In this document: positions 7,415 to 15,476 of the stretch, piece after piece
How positions within the stretch are numbered: position 1 is the first letter of the stretch
Layout of the letters: the number at the start of each line of letters is the position of its first letter
Virus record (IMG/VR): IMGVR_UViG_3300031841_003705
Coordinates: 1-20,258 of that record
Length of the DNA stretch: 20,258 bases
DNA from: a virus
Reading direction: 5' to 3' (one strand)
Made by a program: the position numbers and the translations under genes
The notes under the pieces: generated by a model
Told to the model about the DNA's origin: nothing
Databases searched by the model: none
What the model saw: only the letters and a program-made list of their open reading frames with translations

Positions 7415-10257
7415 AAATAGACTCACAAAAACTACTTCCAGGTTCAAGTGGATCACTAAGTCTTATTGCTGTAAAAGGTAATAAGATAACTGCACTATCA
7501 GATAGTAAGAAAACGATAAAGTTTGATAACTTTGTTGATAAAGTTGAGTCTGTAAAAGTAAAAAGAAAAAGAAAAACTGGTAGTGTTAAGACTCAATTCA
7601 AGACACTAAGATTGGATTTATTGTCTATTGAAAGTACTCTTAGAAAACAAATTGAAAATGATAAAAAGTATAAAGAGAAAACTCGTAAGAGATCTGAAAA
7701 GGTAAGAAGAAGAGAGAAAGAAACTGCACTAGAAAAACCAAAGATAAAGGGAAAAGGTGCAGGACTTGCTAAAAAATTAGCACCTACTAGTATTTTTGAT
7801 GCAATTAAAAACTTTATTGGTAATATTTTACTTGGCAAATTTGTATTATTTTTACTTGATAATTATGATAAGTTCTTAGCATTTTTAAAGTTTACTGCTC
7901 CTGTAACTAATTTTCTAGGTGCTCTAACAACGAATATATTTGGAGGAATTGTATCACTCGTTGAAGGTGTCTTTGGTGTAGAAGAGGCTATTAGAAAAGA
8001 GATTGATGCTATTGGTGGTGATGGTGCTACAAAAGAATTTGATAATTTTACTAGTGCATTAAAGAAATATTTAAATCTTGCTATCATTCTTACGATGGCA
8101 GGAATTCCTACGAGTGTTCCTGTTGGTGGACAAAGACCAAAGGGTCCACTTGGTAAAGGAGTTAAACCACTTCCTAAAGGAGCACCACAAGGAAGATCTT
8201 CTGCAATTAGAGATTATCTTTCAAGAAATACAAGAACAAAACTTATTGAAAAGAGATATGGTAATGCTGCGGCAAGAATTTATCAGAATGCTCTAAAGAA
8301 TGGTAAGGGATCTCAGGCTGCTCAAGCAGCAGTTCAAAGGGCAATTGAAAGAGGACAAATTACACCAAGAGCAGCAGGTCCTGGATTAGGTGGTGGTGCT
8401 GGTGCAACCCGTGGTGGAATCTTTAGGAGAGGGGTTGGAAGATCTGTAAGTCGTTTACAAACACGTATTTTAGGACGTGGTACAAGACTTGGATTGAATA
8501 GACTTGTTACTGGGGGTGCAAGTAGATTCCTAGGAAGAATACCAATTCTTGGTCCATTGATTGCTGGTATCTCCACTTATATGGAGACAGGCAAACTTGA
8601 CAAGGCACTATTCATTGCTGGTGGATCTGCACTTGGAGGTTTCTTAGGATCTTTTATTCCGATTCCAGTTCTTGGCACACTTCTTGGAACCTTTGTTGGA
8701 GAATATGTTGGTGATTTATTCTACGAATTATTCAGAGGTGGTGGAATAACAGAGGTAGGAAATAAACTTAAGAGAGATATTCAAAAAGTTCTTGATACTG
8801 GTAAATTAGTAGGAGACTGGATTTATAAGGGTATCCTTAATATTAAGAATGATAAAAGATATAAATTAAAAATTGGTCCACTCGATGTACAATCAATAGC
8901 TGAAAGAGCACTAAATTTTCAAATGGGTGCATGGCCAACTTTATTGAATCCCGCAGAATTTAATTTAATTAAAAAATTTAATATTTTAAGAGATGCGTTT
9001 TTCTCAGAATCTGAAACTGCACAAGGGAAACAAAAAACTATATCTGGAGGAGGGGGAGGACAAGAATCACAACCTCATGCAGATGATCCTAAAAATAAAG
9101 AAGGAAAAACAAGATATGGAACTGGAACTAAAACCGCATTAGGATCATCACCTAGTGCATCTATTACACCAGTTAAACTTACTGCAGCACAAATTAAAGC
9201 AAATACTGGTAGTAAAACTGCAGGTTCTGGATTAACGAAAGATAAAAACAGTATGATTTATCTTCACTGGACTGGTGGTTTCCATAATGGTGGTTCTAAT
9301 AGGTATCATAGAGTTTTCCTAGGTGATGGAACGATGACTGGCAATCAAGATTATGGTGCTTATACACCTGATGGACATACAATGTATAGAAATAGTAATG
9401 CTGTTGGATTAAGCATTGCTGCAATGGGGCATAAAGGTATGAGACCCGATTACTATGACAGTGCAAAAGGATTTGCTGAAAACCCACCAACAAAACAACA
9501 ATTAAATGCAATGGCAGCAGAAGCAGCAAGACTTGCTGTTGCATGGGGTTGGGATGAATCTACAATTAATTCCAATGTAATGACTCATTATGAAGCCGAT
9601 GTGACGGATTTTAGTGCAGCCGAAGGTGGTGGATCTGCAAGATGGGACTTGAAATATTTGGCTCATGCAGATAGAGATAAAGGAAATACTGGTGGACCTT
9701 TCATGCGTGGAATGATTCTTAAACATTTTAGAAGATTCAAACGTATTGCAGCAGGTGAAAATCCTGATGCACAACCTCATGCAGATGATAAGTCTAAAAA
9801 AAATAATGGTAAAAAAACCAGGTTAGACAAATTCTTTGAGACCACTCCACCAGGACCTGGTGCAGAATTCCCTATTACTGGTGTTGGAAAAGTCGAGAGA
9901 TCGCAGGGTGTATTTGGATTTGGTGCTGGAGACAAATTGTACTTATATGAAGGTGCTGCGGAATTTGAAGAAAGTGGTGGTGTGATTGAGGGGAAAGATA
10001 AAATTAGACAATACTTGGAGAAAAATTATCCAGAGAGGTTAAATCAAGCATCTGCTGGTGGAGATACAAAAATTGCATCTACTGGTGATATTCTTCCAAC
10101 ATCTGCTGCTTCTAATCTAAATAGTGATATTTTAAGAACTAAAGCATCATATGAGGAGGGATCTTCTACACTAGTTGCTCTCCAACCAATACTTGTAGAG
10201 AAACAGGTACAGTCTGATCCATTCGGTTCAATAATGCCAACACCTCAATTTACATAA
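7411..10257 (+). CDS. tape-measure-like virion protein with N-acetylmuramoyl-L-alanine amidase domain
   Basis: A 948-residue paralogue of the preceding protein. A basic coiled coil (about 45-110) leads into IFDAIKNFIGNILLGKFVLFLLD at 128-150, closely matching residues 290-312 of its neighbour. A glycine-zipper hydrophobic stretch lies at about 373-440 (ILGPLIAGIS; GGSALGGFLGSF; LGTLLGTFVGEYVG). An amidase_2/PGRP-like zinc amidase occupies about 610-770: H619 in YLHWTGG, YHRVFLGDG, AVGLSIAAMG, H726 in MTHYEAD and D746 in RWDLK would give the H-H-D zinc set known from AmpD. Both sides of the domain carry the linker QPHADD (554-559 and 788-793). It cleaves the stem peptide from the glycan, complementing the neighbouring lysozyme-like domain. 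Translation is probably coupled through the ATGA overlap. Confidence 0.8.
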   Translation: MKIDSQKLLPGSSGSLSLIAVKGNKITALSDSKKTIKFDNFVDKVESVKVKRKRKTGSVKTQFKTLRLDLLSIESTLRKQIENDKKYKEKTRKRSEKVRRREKETALEKPKIKGKGAGLAKKLAPTSIFDAIKNFIGNILLGKFVLFLLDNYDKFLAFLKFTAPVTNFLGALTTNIFGGIVSLVEGVFGVEEAIRKEIDAIGGDGATKEFDNFTSALKKYLNLAIILTMAGIPTSVPVGGQRPKGPLGKGVKPLPKGAPQGRSSAIRDYLSRNTRTKLIEKRYGNAAARIYQNALKNGKGSQAAQAAVQRAIERGQITPRAAGPGLGGGAGATRGGIFRRGVGRSVSRLQTRILGRGTRLGLNRLVTGGASRFLGRIPILGPLIAGISTYMETGKLDKALFIAGGSALGGFLGSFIPIPVLGTLLGTFVGEYVGDLFYELFRGGGITEVGNKLKRDIQKVLDTGKLVGDWIYKGILNIKNDKRYKLKIGPLDVQSIAERALNFQMGAWPTLLNPAEFNLIKKFNILRDAFFSESETAQGKQKTISGGGGGQESQPHADDPKNKEGKTRYGTGTKTALGSSPSASITPVKLTAAQIKANTGSKTAGSGLTKDKNSMIYLHWTGGFHNGGSNRYHRVFLGDGTMTGNQDYGAYTPDGHTMYRNSNAVGLSIAAMGHKGMRPDYYDSAKGFAENPPTKQQLNAMAAEAARLAVAWGWDESTINSNVMTHYEADVTDFSAAEGGGSARWDLKYLAHADRDKGNTGGPFMRGMILKHFRRFKRIAAGENPDAQPHADDKSKKNNGKKTRLDKFFETTPPGPGAEFPITGVGKVERSQGVFGFGAGDKLYLYEGAAEFEESGGVIEGKDKIRQYLEKNYPERLNQASAGGDTKIASTGDILPTSAASNLNSDILRTKASYEEGSSTLVALQPILVEKQVQSDPFGSIMPTPQFT
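9068..9087 (+). repeat. 20-base direct repeat, left copy, upstream edge of amidase domain
   Basis: An exact 20-base match to 9770-9789, in the same reading frame, encoding a residue ending then QPHADD. The two copies bracket the amidase domain (682 bases apart). Confidence 0.9.
9770..9789 (+). repeat. 20-base direct repeat, right copy, downstream edge of amidase domain
   Basis: Second copy of the repeat at 9068-9087. Both are followed by a lysine- and asparagine-rich stretch (DPKNKEGKTR versus DKSKKNNGKKTR), so similarity at protein level extends past the exact repeat. Confidence 0.9.
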
Positions 10258-10258
10258 A

Positions 10259-11536
10259 ATGTCAGAAGAATTTAAAAATATAAAAGAATTTGTAATTTAT
10301 TCTAACTATAACGGTGAGTTAAGACTGACTGGTAAGTCTGCCTTTACTCATGTTTTGTTCTATCAAAGTCTTCTTGATGATAGTGTTAGAGCCAGTTTTA
10401 GATTATTAGATACTGGTTATAGAGATAAGGGTGGTGAAAAAAATACAAGTTTAGATGAACCTGATGATATCAATCTTACTACGGGTGAGAAAGTTAAATT
10501 AACGATTGCGGATAATAATGGTGCAGAAATAAAAACACAATTGGCAATTGAGAATGTTAAGTATTCTAGTTCTGATACTATGTCAGAAATGGTGAATGTT
10601 AATTTGTGTTCTGATGATTATATCAAAATGCAATTCAATAGTTCTGCACCCAGTAAACATTTTGAAGGAAAAATACATGAGATTGTCAGAAAAGTCTTAA
10701 CTGATCATCTCAAAACGGAACAAGATATTCATGTTCATTCAACTTTAAATAGACTTCCAATCAATGGATCTATTACAGATAATCCATTAGATTTTTGCAC
10801 ATCTCTAGCACCAAAATCAATTCCAGAAGATTATCCAAGTAGTTCTGGTTTCTTTTTCTACAATACTGTAGAGGGATATCATTTTAAATCAATTGACAAA
10901 CTCTTAACACAAGAACCTAAGAGAAAGATGGTATACAACAGTACCACACGTATACCTGAAGGATTTACTAACAAGATTCTTAATGTAAGTTTTAATCATA
11001 ATATGAACATTACAAACATTATGCAATCATCTTCTCTAACGAAGTCTAAACTTGAAACTTTTGATAACTATACCAATCAGTATACACAGAATGAATTTGA
11101 TAGTAATGATACTTATGGTGATACTAATACTGGGAAGGAAAAACCAAAGGTTGGAACTCACTTAAAAGTTGAAGAAGAACAAACAAAAGTTATCAATCAA
11201 TTATTCAATACAGGTGTGTTGCCTCCAGGAAGTAGTCTTGAAAAGCAATTAGAATTTGCAAAAGAACCAACACTTGATATTAATGCAATCATTAGAAAAT
11301 CTATTGCACGTTATAATCAAGCATTTTTATATCGTGCAGAGATTGTTATTTACGGTGACTTTGAAATCTATCCTGGTGATATGATTCATTGTACATTTCC
11401 TGAAGTATCTGCTAAACTAAGTAAGTCCGTGTCTAAGAAAAAGACTGGAAAGTACTTAGTTTGTGATGTTTCTCACCTCATTAGTGCAGAACATTGCTAT
11501 ACTAGGCTAAATATTGTCAGAGATTCTATCTTGTAA
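10259..11536 (+). CDS. gp27-like baseplate central hub protein
   Basis: A 425-residue protein (T4 gp27 is 391). The N-terminus forms a strand-rich domain (EFVIYSNYNGELRLTGKSAFTHVLFYQSLLDDSVRASFRLLDTGY), typical of the first barrel of gp27-type hub proteins. Near residues 365-382 it carries GDFEIYPGDMIHCTFPE, the barrel strand with a PGD turn seen in hub proteins of this family, followed by GKYLVCDVSHLISAEHCYTRLNIVRD. A polar linker lies at about 270-305. Hub trimers join the tube to the gp5 spike, and the genes immediately downstream are gp5-like, which supports the call. Named by fold pattern and context, not by high identity to T4. Confidence 0.75.
   Translation: MSEEFKNIKEFVIYSNYNGELRLTGKSAFTHVLFYQSLLDDSVRASFRLLDTGYRDKGGEKNTSLDEPDDINLTTGEKVKLTIADNNGAEIKTQLAIENVKYSSSDTMSEMVNVNLCSDDYIKMQFNSSAPSKHFEGKIHEIVRKVLTDHLKTEQDIHVHSTLNRLPINGSITDNPLDFCTSLAPKSIPEDYPSSSGFFFYNTVEGYHFKSIDKLLTQEPKRKMVYNSTTRIPEGFTNKILNVSFNHNMNITNIMQSSSLTKSKLETFDNYTNQYTQNEFDSNDTYGDTNTGKEKPKVGTHLKVEEEQTKVINQLFNTGVLPPGSSLEKQLEFAKEPTLDINAIIRKSIARYNQAFLYRAEIVIYGDFEIYPGDMIHCTFPEVSAKLSKSVSKKKTGKYLVCDVSHLISAEHCYTRLNIVRDSIL
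11506..11513 (+). promoter_or_regulatory. possible late promoter variant (GCTAAATA)
   Basis: GCTAAATA lies at the end of the gp27-like gene, 27 bases before the ATG at 11541, the same spacing as other candidates here. It shares CTAAATA with the sites at 2178, 4036 and 14195. Overlap with coding sequence weakens the call. Confidence 0.3.
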
Positions 11537-11540
11537 GAAA

Positions 11541-11768
11541 ATGGAAAGTATAGAGAAGCATATTGAGAAGGATAGGGAGATCCTAGAAAATCCTACTATC
11601 TCACCACAACAACGTCGTCATATCGAATCTGAACTTGAAGAACTTGAAGCATATGCTGAAAATCACAAGGCAGATATTGAAGCAGGAGATCATCATGATC
11701 CAACTCCTTTAGAAATGTATTGTGATGCAAACCCAGACGCAGATGAGTGTAGGATTTACGAAGACTGA
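11541..11768 (+). CDS. small helical conserved protein between hub genes
   Basis: A 75-residue acidic protein, starting MESIEKHIEKDREILENP. Residues 1-45 form a helical hairpin (EKDREILENPTISPQQRRHIESELEELEAYAENH), and the C-terminus reads HHDPTPLEMYCDANPDADECRIYED with two cysteines. I know of similar small proteins at this position in cyanophages but no function. The ATG at 11541 is chosen over an upstream in-frame TTG at 11514, which would overlap the gp27-like gene by 23 bases. The stop overlaps the gp5-like ATG by one base (TGATG), so the two are probably translationally coupled. A chaperone or hub-assembly role is only inferred from location. Confidence 0.75.
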   Translation: MESIEKHIEKDREILENPTISPQQRRHIESELEELEAYAENHKADIEAGDHHDPTPLEMYCDANPDADECRIYED

Positions 11769-14203
11769 TGCTCCCAAATAACTTAACACCAGGATTGTCT
11801 CCCGCATATAATCGGGATCCAATTCAAAAGAATTCTATGTATTGGTGGCTTGGACAAGTCGTCGATGAAGAACATTGGATTGGCAATGAAAAATTAGAAA
11901 ATCATAAAAGAGATGACATTCCTGGGTGGGGAAAAAGATATCGTGTGAGAATTTTTTCTAGAGATTCTCATATTAAAGATGCAAGTACTTCTACTCCTGA
12001 TAATCTATTAAGGATGGCAGAAGTTATTGCGCCAGTTACTGCAGGTTCTGGACATGGTGGTTATGGTGAAACTGTTGCGTTAGAACAAGGATCCTTTGTT
12101 ATGGGATTCTATCTTGATGGTGAACAAGGTGATCATCCAATTATTATTGGATGTCTTCCAAATAATCCACAGACCAGATTGTTTGGTGGTGATCCTGCAG
12201 ATGGATTTGCACCAAGAAGTGGTTTTTATGGGAACACTGGAAACAAAAGAATCGCAACAAAAGATTTACATACAGAACCATCATCTCAACCAGCAAGAGA
12301 ATCAACTGGAGCAGATGGTGCAGTAAATGATGCTCGTAGAGAGTATCAAAAACAAGATGGTTCAGATGTAGGAGTAAGAAAAAAGAATATTGAATGTGAA
12401 GGTGGTGGTGGACCCGTAAAAGGAATTCAAGGGTTTATTCAAAGAGCTCTTGCAATGATCAAGAGAATTAAAGAAGAGACTCAAAGTTTTTTAGGTGCAG
12501 CATCAGATATTACAAGTAATATTAGTGAGATTGTAAATTCTGTTTCCTCTTTCATTGCTTCAATGATGAAGTTGATCATTGGAAAGATGAGAGGATTTGT
12601 CATGAATAAAATCAATGAAGGTATTAAAACTGTTGCAGATTTACTTCCTCCAAATGTAAGACAAACTCTCGCAGGAACTGCAGAAAAAGCAACAGATACT
12701 CTTGGTTGTATATTTCAAAAAATTATTTCCAATTTATTTAAATTAGTAAAAGGATTATTTAATGATCTAATTGAAAAATATATCAGTGCTCCAATGTGTG
12801 CTGCTGAAAAATTAGTTGGTGATGTTGTTGGAAGTGTTCTTGGAGATATTACATCTGGTATCAATAGTGCTTTAGGATCAATTAATGGATTGATTGAATC
12901 TGTTGGTGATATTGCAGGACAAGCTTTTCAGGTCCTTGATATTGTAACTGGCATTCTTAATTTCTTAAAGTGTGATACAACACCAAATTGTGACTATACA
13001 GATAGATGGAGTTTCTGGAATGGAGATAAAGAAGCAGCAGCTGTTTCTGAAGGTTTAGGTAATCTTCTTAGAGATGCTTCTAACAATATTCCAGGAACAA
13101 TTCCACCTTGCAATACTGATCAACTTCCTTGTGGTCCACCATCAATTTCATTCAATGGTGGTGGAGGAACAGGACTTGCAGCAAATCCAATCGTAAGTGT
13201 TACTGGTCAGTTAATGGGTCTAGACTTTAGTTCTTTTGGTAGTGGATACACGTCAACTCCTACACTTTCTATTGATGATCAATGCGGAAATGGTGGTGGA
13301 TCAAATGTATTCCTGACTTCAAATGAAACTGATGATGGTGTAGAAATTACTGGTGCAGTTGTAAAAGAACCAGGATCTGGATACCTACCAACTACATCAA
13401 AAAATCAAACAACTATTAGTGAACCTGGTGATACCATCTACAAAGATCCTGATGGAAAATGGCAGGTTTACAAACCAGGATCAAATATTACAATTCCATC
13501 AGTTGATGATGATCCTAATAGTGAGTTTCCAAATATTGCAGCACCATCTGGAACAGAAATTACTATTACAAACACAGATACTGGAGAGATTGTTGATACT
13601 GTCATAGGAAGAGGACCATTAACTCCTATTAGAGTTCCTACAGGTGTAACAATTACCGCACCACAACCACTTGATGGTGATGGTGATGATGAACGTGACG
13701 ACGATAGACCAATTAGTAATGGTCAGTCTGAAGATATTATTCTTGATGGTGTATTGATTGATGATCCTGGAGCAAACTATGAGATAGGTGATCAAATTGT
13801 TATTAGTCCATCAAATGGTGCAGAGATGAGTCCTATTTTTGATGATATTGGTAGACTTGTTGATGTTGTGATTACAAATCCAGGCAACACATTTAATGAA
13901 TATCCTCGTATCTTTATTAAGTCTGAACTTGGTGTTAATGCAAATATTATACCGATCTTTAGAGTTAGAAGACTTGATGAAGATCCAGATGGAGGAGTCA
14001 GAAAGATTCAAGGTGATAGAATTATCACTGTAGATGACTGTATTGCTAGACTCGTTTCAGGATACATCAACGGTAAACCATATTATGGAGAGTATCATTT
14101 CTTCAGAGGTAAAAAAGTCGTAGGACCTAAGAAACCTAATCTAAAGAACAGAATGTATCTTTATGATACCCCTGAGGAAAGTTTAAGAAAACGCACTAAA
14201 TAA
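11768..14203 (+). CDS. 5: gp5-like baseplate hub protein: OB-fold, helical region, GxGY beta repeats
   Basis: An 811-residue protein. Residues 26-150 are the gp5 OB-fold: YWWLGQVVDEEHW, GWGKRYRVRIFSRD, MAEVIAPVTAGSGHGG, GSFVMGFYLDGEQGDHPIIIGCL, then FAPRSGFYG, all with T4 gp5 counterparts. No lysozyme follows. Instead there is a long amphipathic helical region (about 220-400) rich in I, L, V, S and G, then strand repeats of the type 'G-x-GY...P.(I/V)' near 488-502, 530-543, 661-679 and 693-717. The C-terminus (757-811) has NGKPYYGEYHFFRGKKVVG and YDTPEESL, a tail motif recurrent in cyanophage baseplate proteins. It likely forms the hub trimer that carries the separately encoded spike downstream. 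Confidence 0.82.
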   Translation: MLPNNLTPGLSPAYNRDPIQKNSMYWWLGQVVDEEHWIGNEKLENHKRDDIPGWGKRYRVRIFSRDSHIKDASTSTPDNLLRMAEVIAPVTAGSGHGGYGETVALEQGSFVMGFYLDGEQGDHPIIIGCLPNNPQTRLFGGDPADGFAPRSGFYGNTGNKRIATKDLHTEPSSQPARESTGADGAVNDARREYQKQDGSDVGVRKKNIECEGGGGPVKGIQGFIQRALAMIKRIKEETQSFLGAASDITSNISEIVNSVSSFIASMMKLIIGKMRGFVMNKINEGIKTVADLLPPNVRQTLAGTAEKATDTLGCIFQKIISNLFKLVKGLFNDLIEKYISAPMCAAEKLVGDVVGSVLGDITSGINSALGSINGLIESVGDIAGQAFQVLDIVTGILNFLKCDTTPNCDYTDRWSFWNGDKEAAAVSEGLGNLLRDASNNIPGTIPPCNTDQLPCGPPSISFNGGGGTGLAANPIVSVTGQLMGLDFSSFGSGYTSTPTLSIDDQCGNGGGSNVFLTSNETDDGVEITGAVVKEPGSGYLPTTSKNQTTISEPGDTIYKDPDGKWQVYKPGSNITIPSVDDDPNSEFPNIAAPSGTEITITNTDTGEIVDTVIGRGPLTPIRVPTGVTITAPQPLDGDGDDERDDDRPISNGQSEDIILDGVLIDDPGANYEIGDQIVISPSNGAEMSPIFDDIGRLVDVVITNPGNTFNEYPRIFIKSELGVNANIIPIFRVRRLDEDPDGGVRKIQGDRIITVDDCIARLVSGYINGKPYYGEYHFFRGKKVVGPKKPNLKNRMYLYDTPEESLRKRTK
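14195..14202 (+). promoter_or_regulatory. candidate late promoter (ACTAAATA variant) before spike gene
   Basis: ACTAAATA overlaps the last codons of the gp5-like gene, with its stop TAA inside the motif region. It ends only 13 bases before the spike ATG at 14216, so transcription would start within a few bases of the start codon. This short leader is atypical and lowers confidence. Confidence 0.33.
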
Positions 14204-14215
14204 AAATAAAACTCT

Positions 14216-14800
14216 ATGACCACTCAAGTAGATCATGTACAAGTAAAAAAAGACCATCCATTTGGTGCTCTTGAAATTGGGCAGATTTGTGCTGATGGTG
14301 TGGTGACTGGTGTCGGATTACAATCTCGTCATAGTTTACATTATATACATTTAGATTCTACTGGTAACAGAGCAGGATGGACTCTTATGAGAAATCCTGG
14401 TGTCTTTGAAATTAAATGTGGGGATAATGTAGATGGTAAAAGTATAGGTGTTGATATTGAATGTTTAAATGGAGATATAGTTTTATCTGCACCAAATGGT
14501 AGGATAAGACTTTCTGCTAAAGACATTGACATCATGGCTAATGGTGAAGATGATAGTAGAGGTCATATTAAAATTGAAGCAAACCAAGATGTAAAAATAA
14601 AAGCAGATGGTGCATTTGATGTTGATGCAAAGGTTGGATATAGAATATATACTCCGAATGTTGGTAGGATCATAGCAAATACACAACTACATACAATATC
14701 TAATTTCATAAGGGGATTAACTTGTGCATCTGCATCTCTCCCTGGAAAAACAGATTTAACAAACGTTCTCGATTTTACAACTAATTCATTATACACTTAA
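14216..14800 (+). CDS. gp5-type beta-helix spike (cell-puncturing needle)
   Basis: A 194-residue protein. Residues about 84-140 show an eight-residue strand periodicity: GDIVLSAPN, GRIRLSAK, DIDIMANG, HIKIEANQ, DVKIKADG, AFDVDAKV. This matches the octapeptide rhythm of the T4 gp5 C-terminal triple-stranded beta-helix. T4 carries this domain at the end of gp5; here it is a stand-alone protein. The N-terminus (HPFGALEIGQICADGVVTGVG; SLHYIHLDSTGNRAGW) may trimerise on the hub. No HxH metal-binding tip typical of some spike ends is visible. It sits 12 bases downstream of the gp5-like gene. Confidence 0.8.
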   Translation: MTTQVDHVQVKKDHPFGALEIGQICADGVVTGVGLQSRHSLHYIHLDSTGNRAGWTLMRNPGVFEIKCGDNVDGKSIGVDIECLNGDIVLSAPNGRIRLSAKDIDIMANGEDDSRGHIKIEANQDVKIKADGAFDVDAKVGYRIYTPNVGRIIANTQLHTISNFIRGLTCASASLPGKTDLTNVLDFTTNSLYT

Positions 14801-14804
14801 AATT

Positions 14805-15476
14805 ATGTCTTGCTCATACGATGATCTAACTATTCAGCATCAGTTATGGATTGGTGCAGGAACTGCTCCAATTTTTGGTGCAGGAAAATTAAAAGTACGT
14901 GGAACTTCATGGGTAGAAGGTCCCTCAATGATTGGACAGGGTACTCAGTTTGCAACACCATCTCCTACAGAACTTGGTAATTTGATGGTTGGACAGTGTA
15001 CCAACAGTGATATGAAGCCAACTCCATTCTATGCAATGTTTGTAAAAATATATGCTAGAATACAAGGTTTCTTAAAAACAGACATACTATTGACAGTAAA
15101 GTTAATTAAGTCTAAAATTATCTTTACGGAAGTTTTAATGGCAAAAGTTAAAAACTTTGTCATTGATCATCCAACAAAACCAGGTAAACAACTTGTCCAT
15201 TCTTGTCTTGAAGGACCTGAGAATGCTGTTTATGTACGAGGAAGAACATCTGGAAAAGTGATTAAGTTACCAGAGTATTGGAAAAAATTAATCGATCCAG
15301 CAACAATCTCAGTGCATCTTCAGCCAATTGGAGCACATCAGAACGTTATAATTAAGAGATATAACACAGATGAGATTCATCTTCAAGCAAGTAATGGTCA
15401 ACCAATTAATTGCTTTTATCATGTTTATGCAGAACGAATTGACGTACCACCACTACAAACGGAGATTGATAAATGA
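14805..15476 (+). CDS. fibre-like virion protein with C-terminal HPTKxG domain (copy 1)
   Basis: A 223-residue protein. The N-terminal half (WIGAGTAPIFGAGKLKVRGTSWVEGPSMIG) looks like a beta-rich shaft. A C-terminal domain from residue 118 to about 213 begins FVIDHPTKPGKQLVHSCLEGPEN, then VYVRGR, KLPEYWKKLIDP, ISVHLQPIG and CFYHVYAER. This domain recurs at the C-termini of cyanophage and other large-phage fibre or spike proteins. Its place after the spike gene suggests a part of the spike or a short fibre. It overlaps the next gene by 4 bases (ATGA). Catalytic residues are not recognisable. Confidence 0.75.
   Translation: MSCSYDDLTIQHQLWIGAGTAPIFGAGKLKVRGTSWVEGPSMIGQGTQFATPSPTELGNLMVGQCTNSDMKPTPFYAMFVKIYARIQGFLKTDILLTVKLIKSKIIFTEVLMAKVKNFVIDHPTKPGKQLVHSCLEGPENAVYVRGRTSGKVIKLPEYWKKLIDPATISVHLQPIGAHQNVIIKRYNTDEIHLQASNGQPINCFYHVYAERIDVPPLQTEIDK

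Noticed and set aside
9296-9780. Leftward ORFs of 82 and 92 residues under the amidase domain
   Set aside because: Antisense to a clearly coding domain; translations are L/Q/H- or C/S-rich and look like reverse-strand readings of repeated codons.
10115-10122. TCTAAATA as a late promoter for the gp27-like gene
   Set aside because: It lies within the amidase-protein coding region about 137 bases before the next start, outside the 13-30 base spacing of the other sites; counted as background.
11514-11540. TTG start giving an 84-residue version of the small hub-region protein
   Set aside because: It would overlap the preceding gene by 23 bases using a rare start; the ATG at 11541 follows directly after the upstream stop region.
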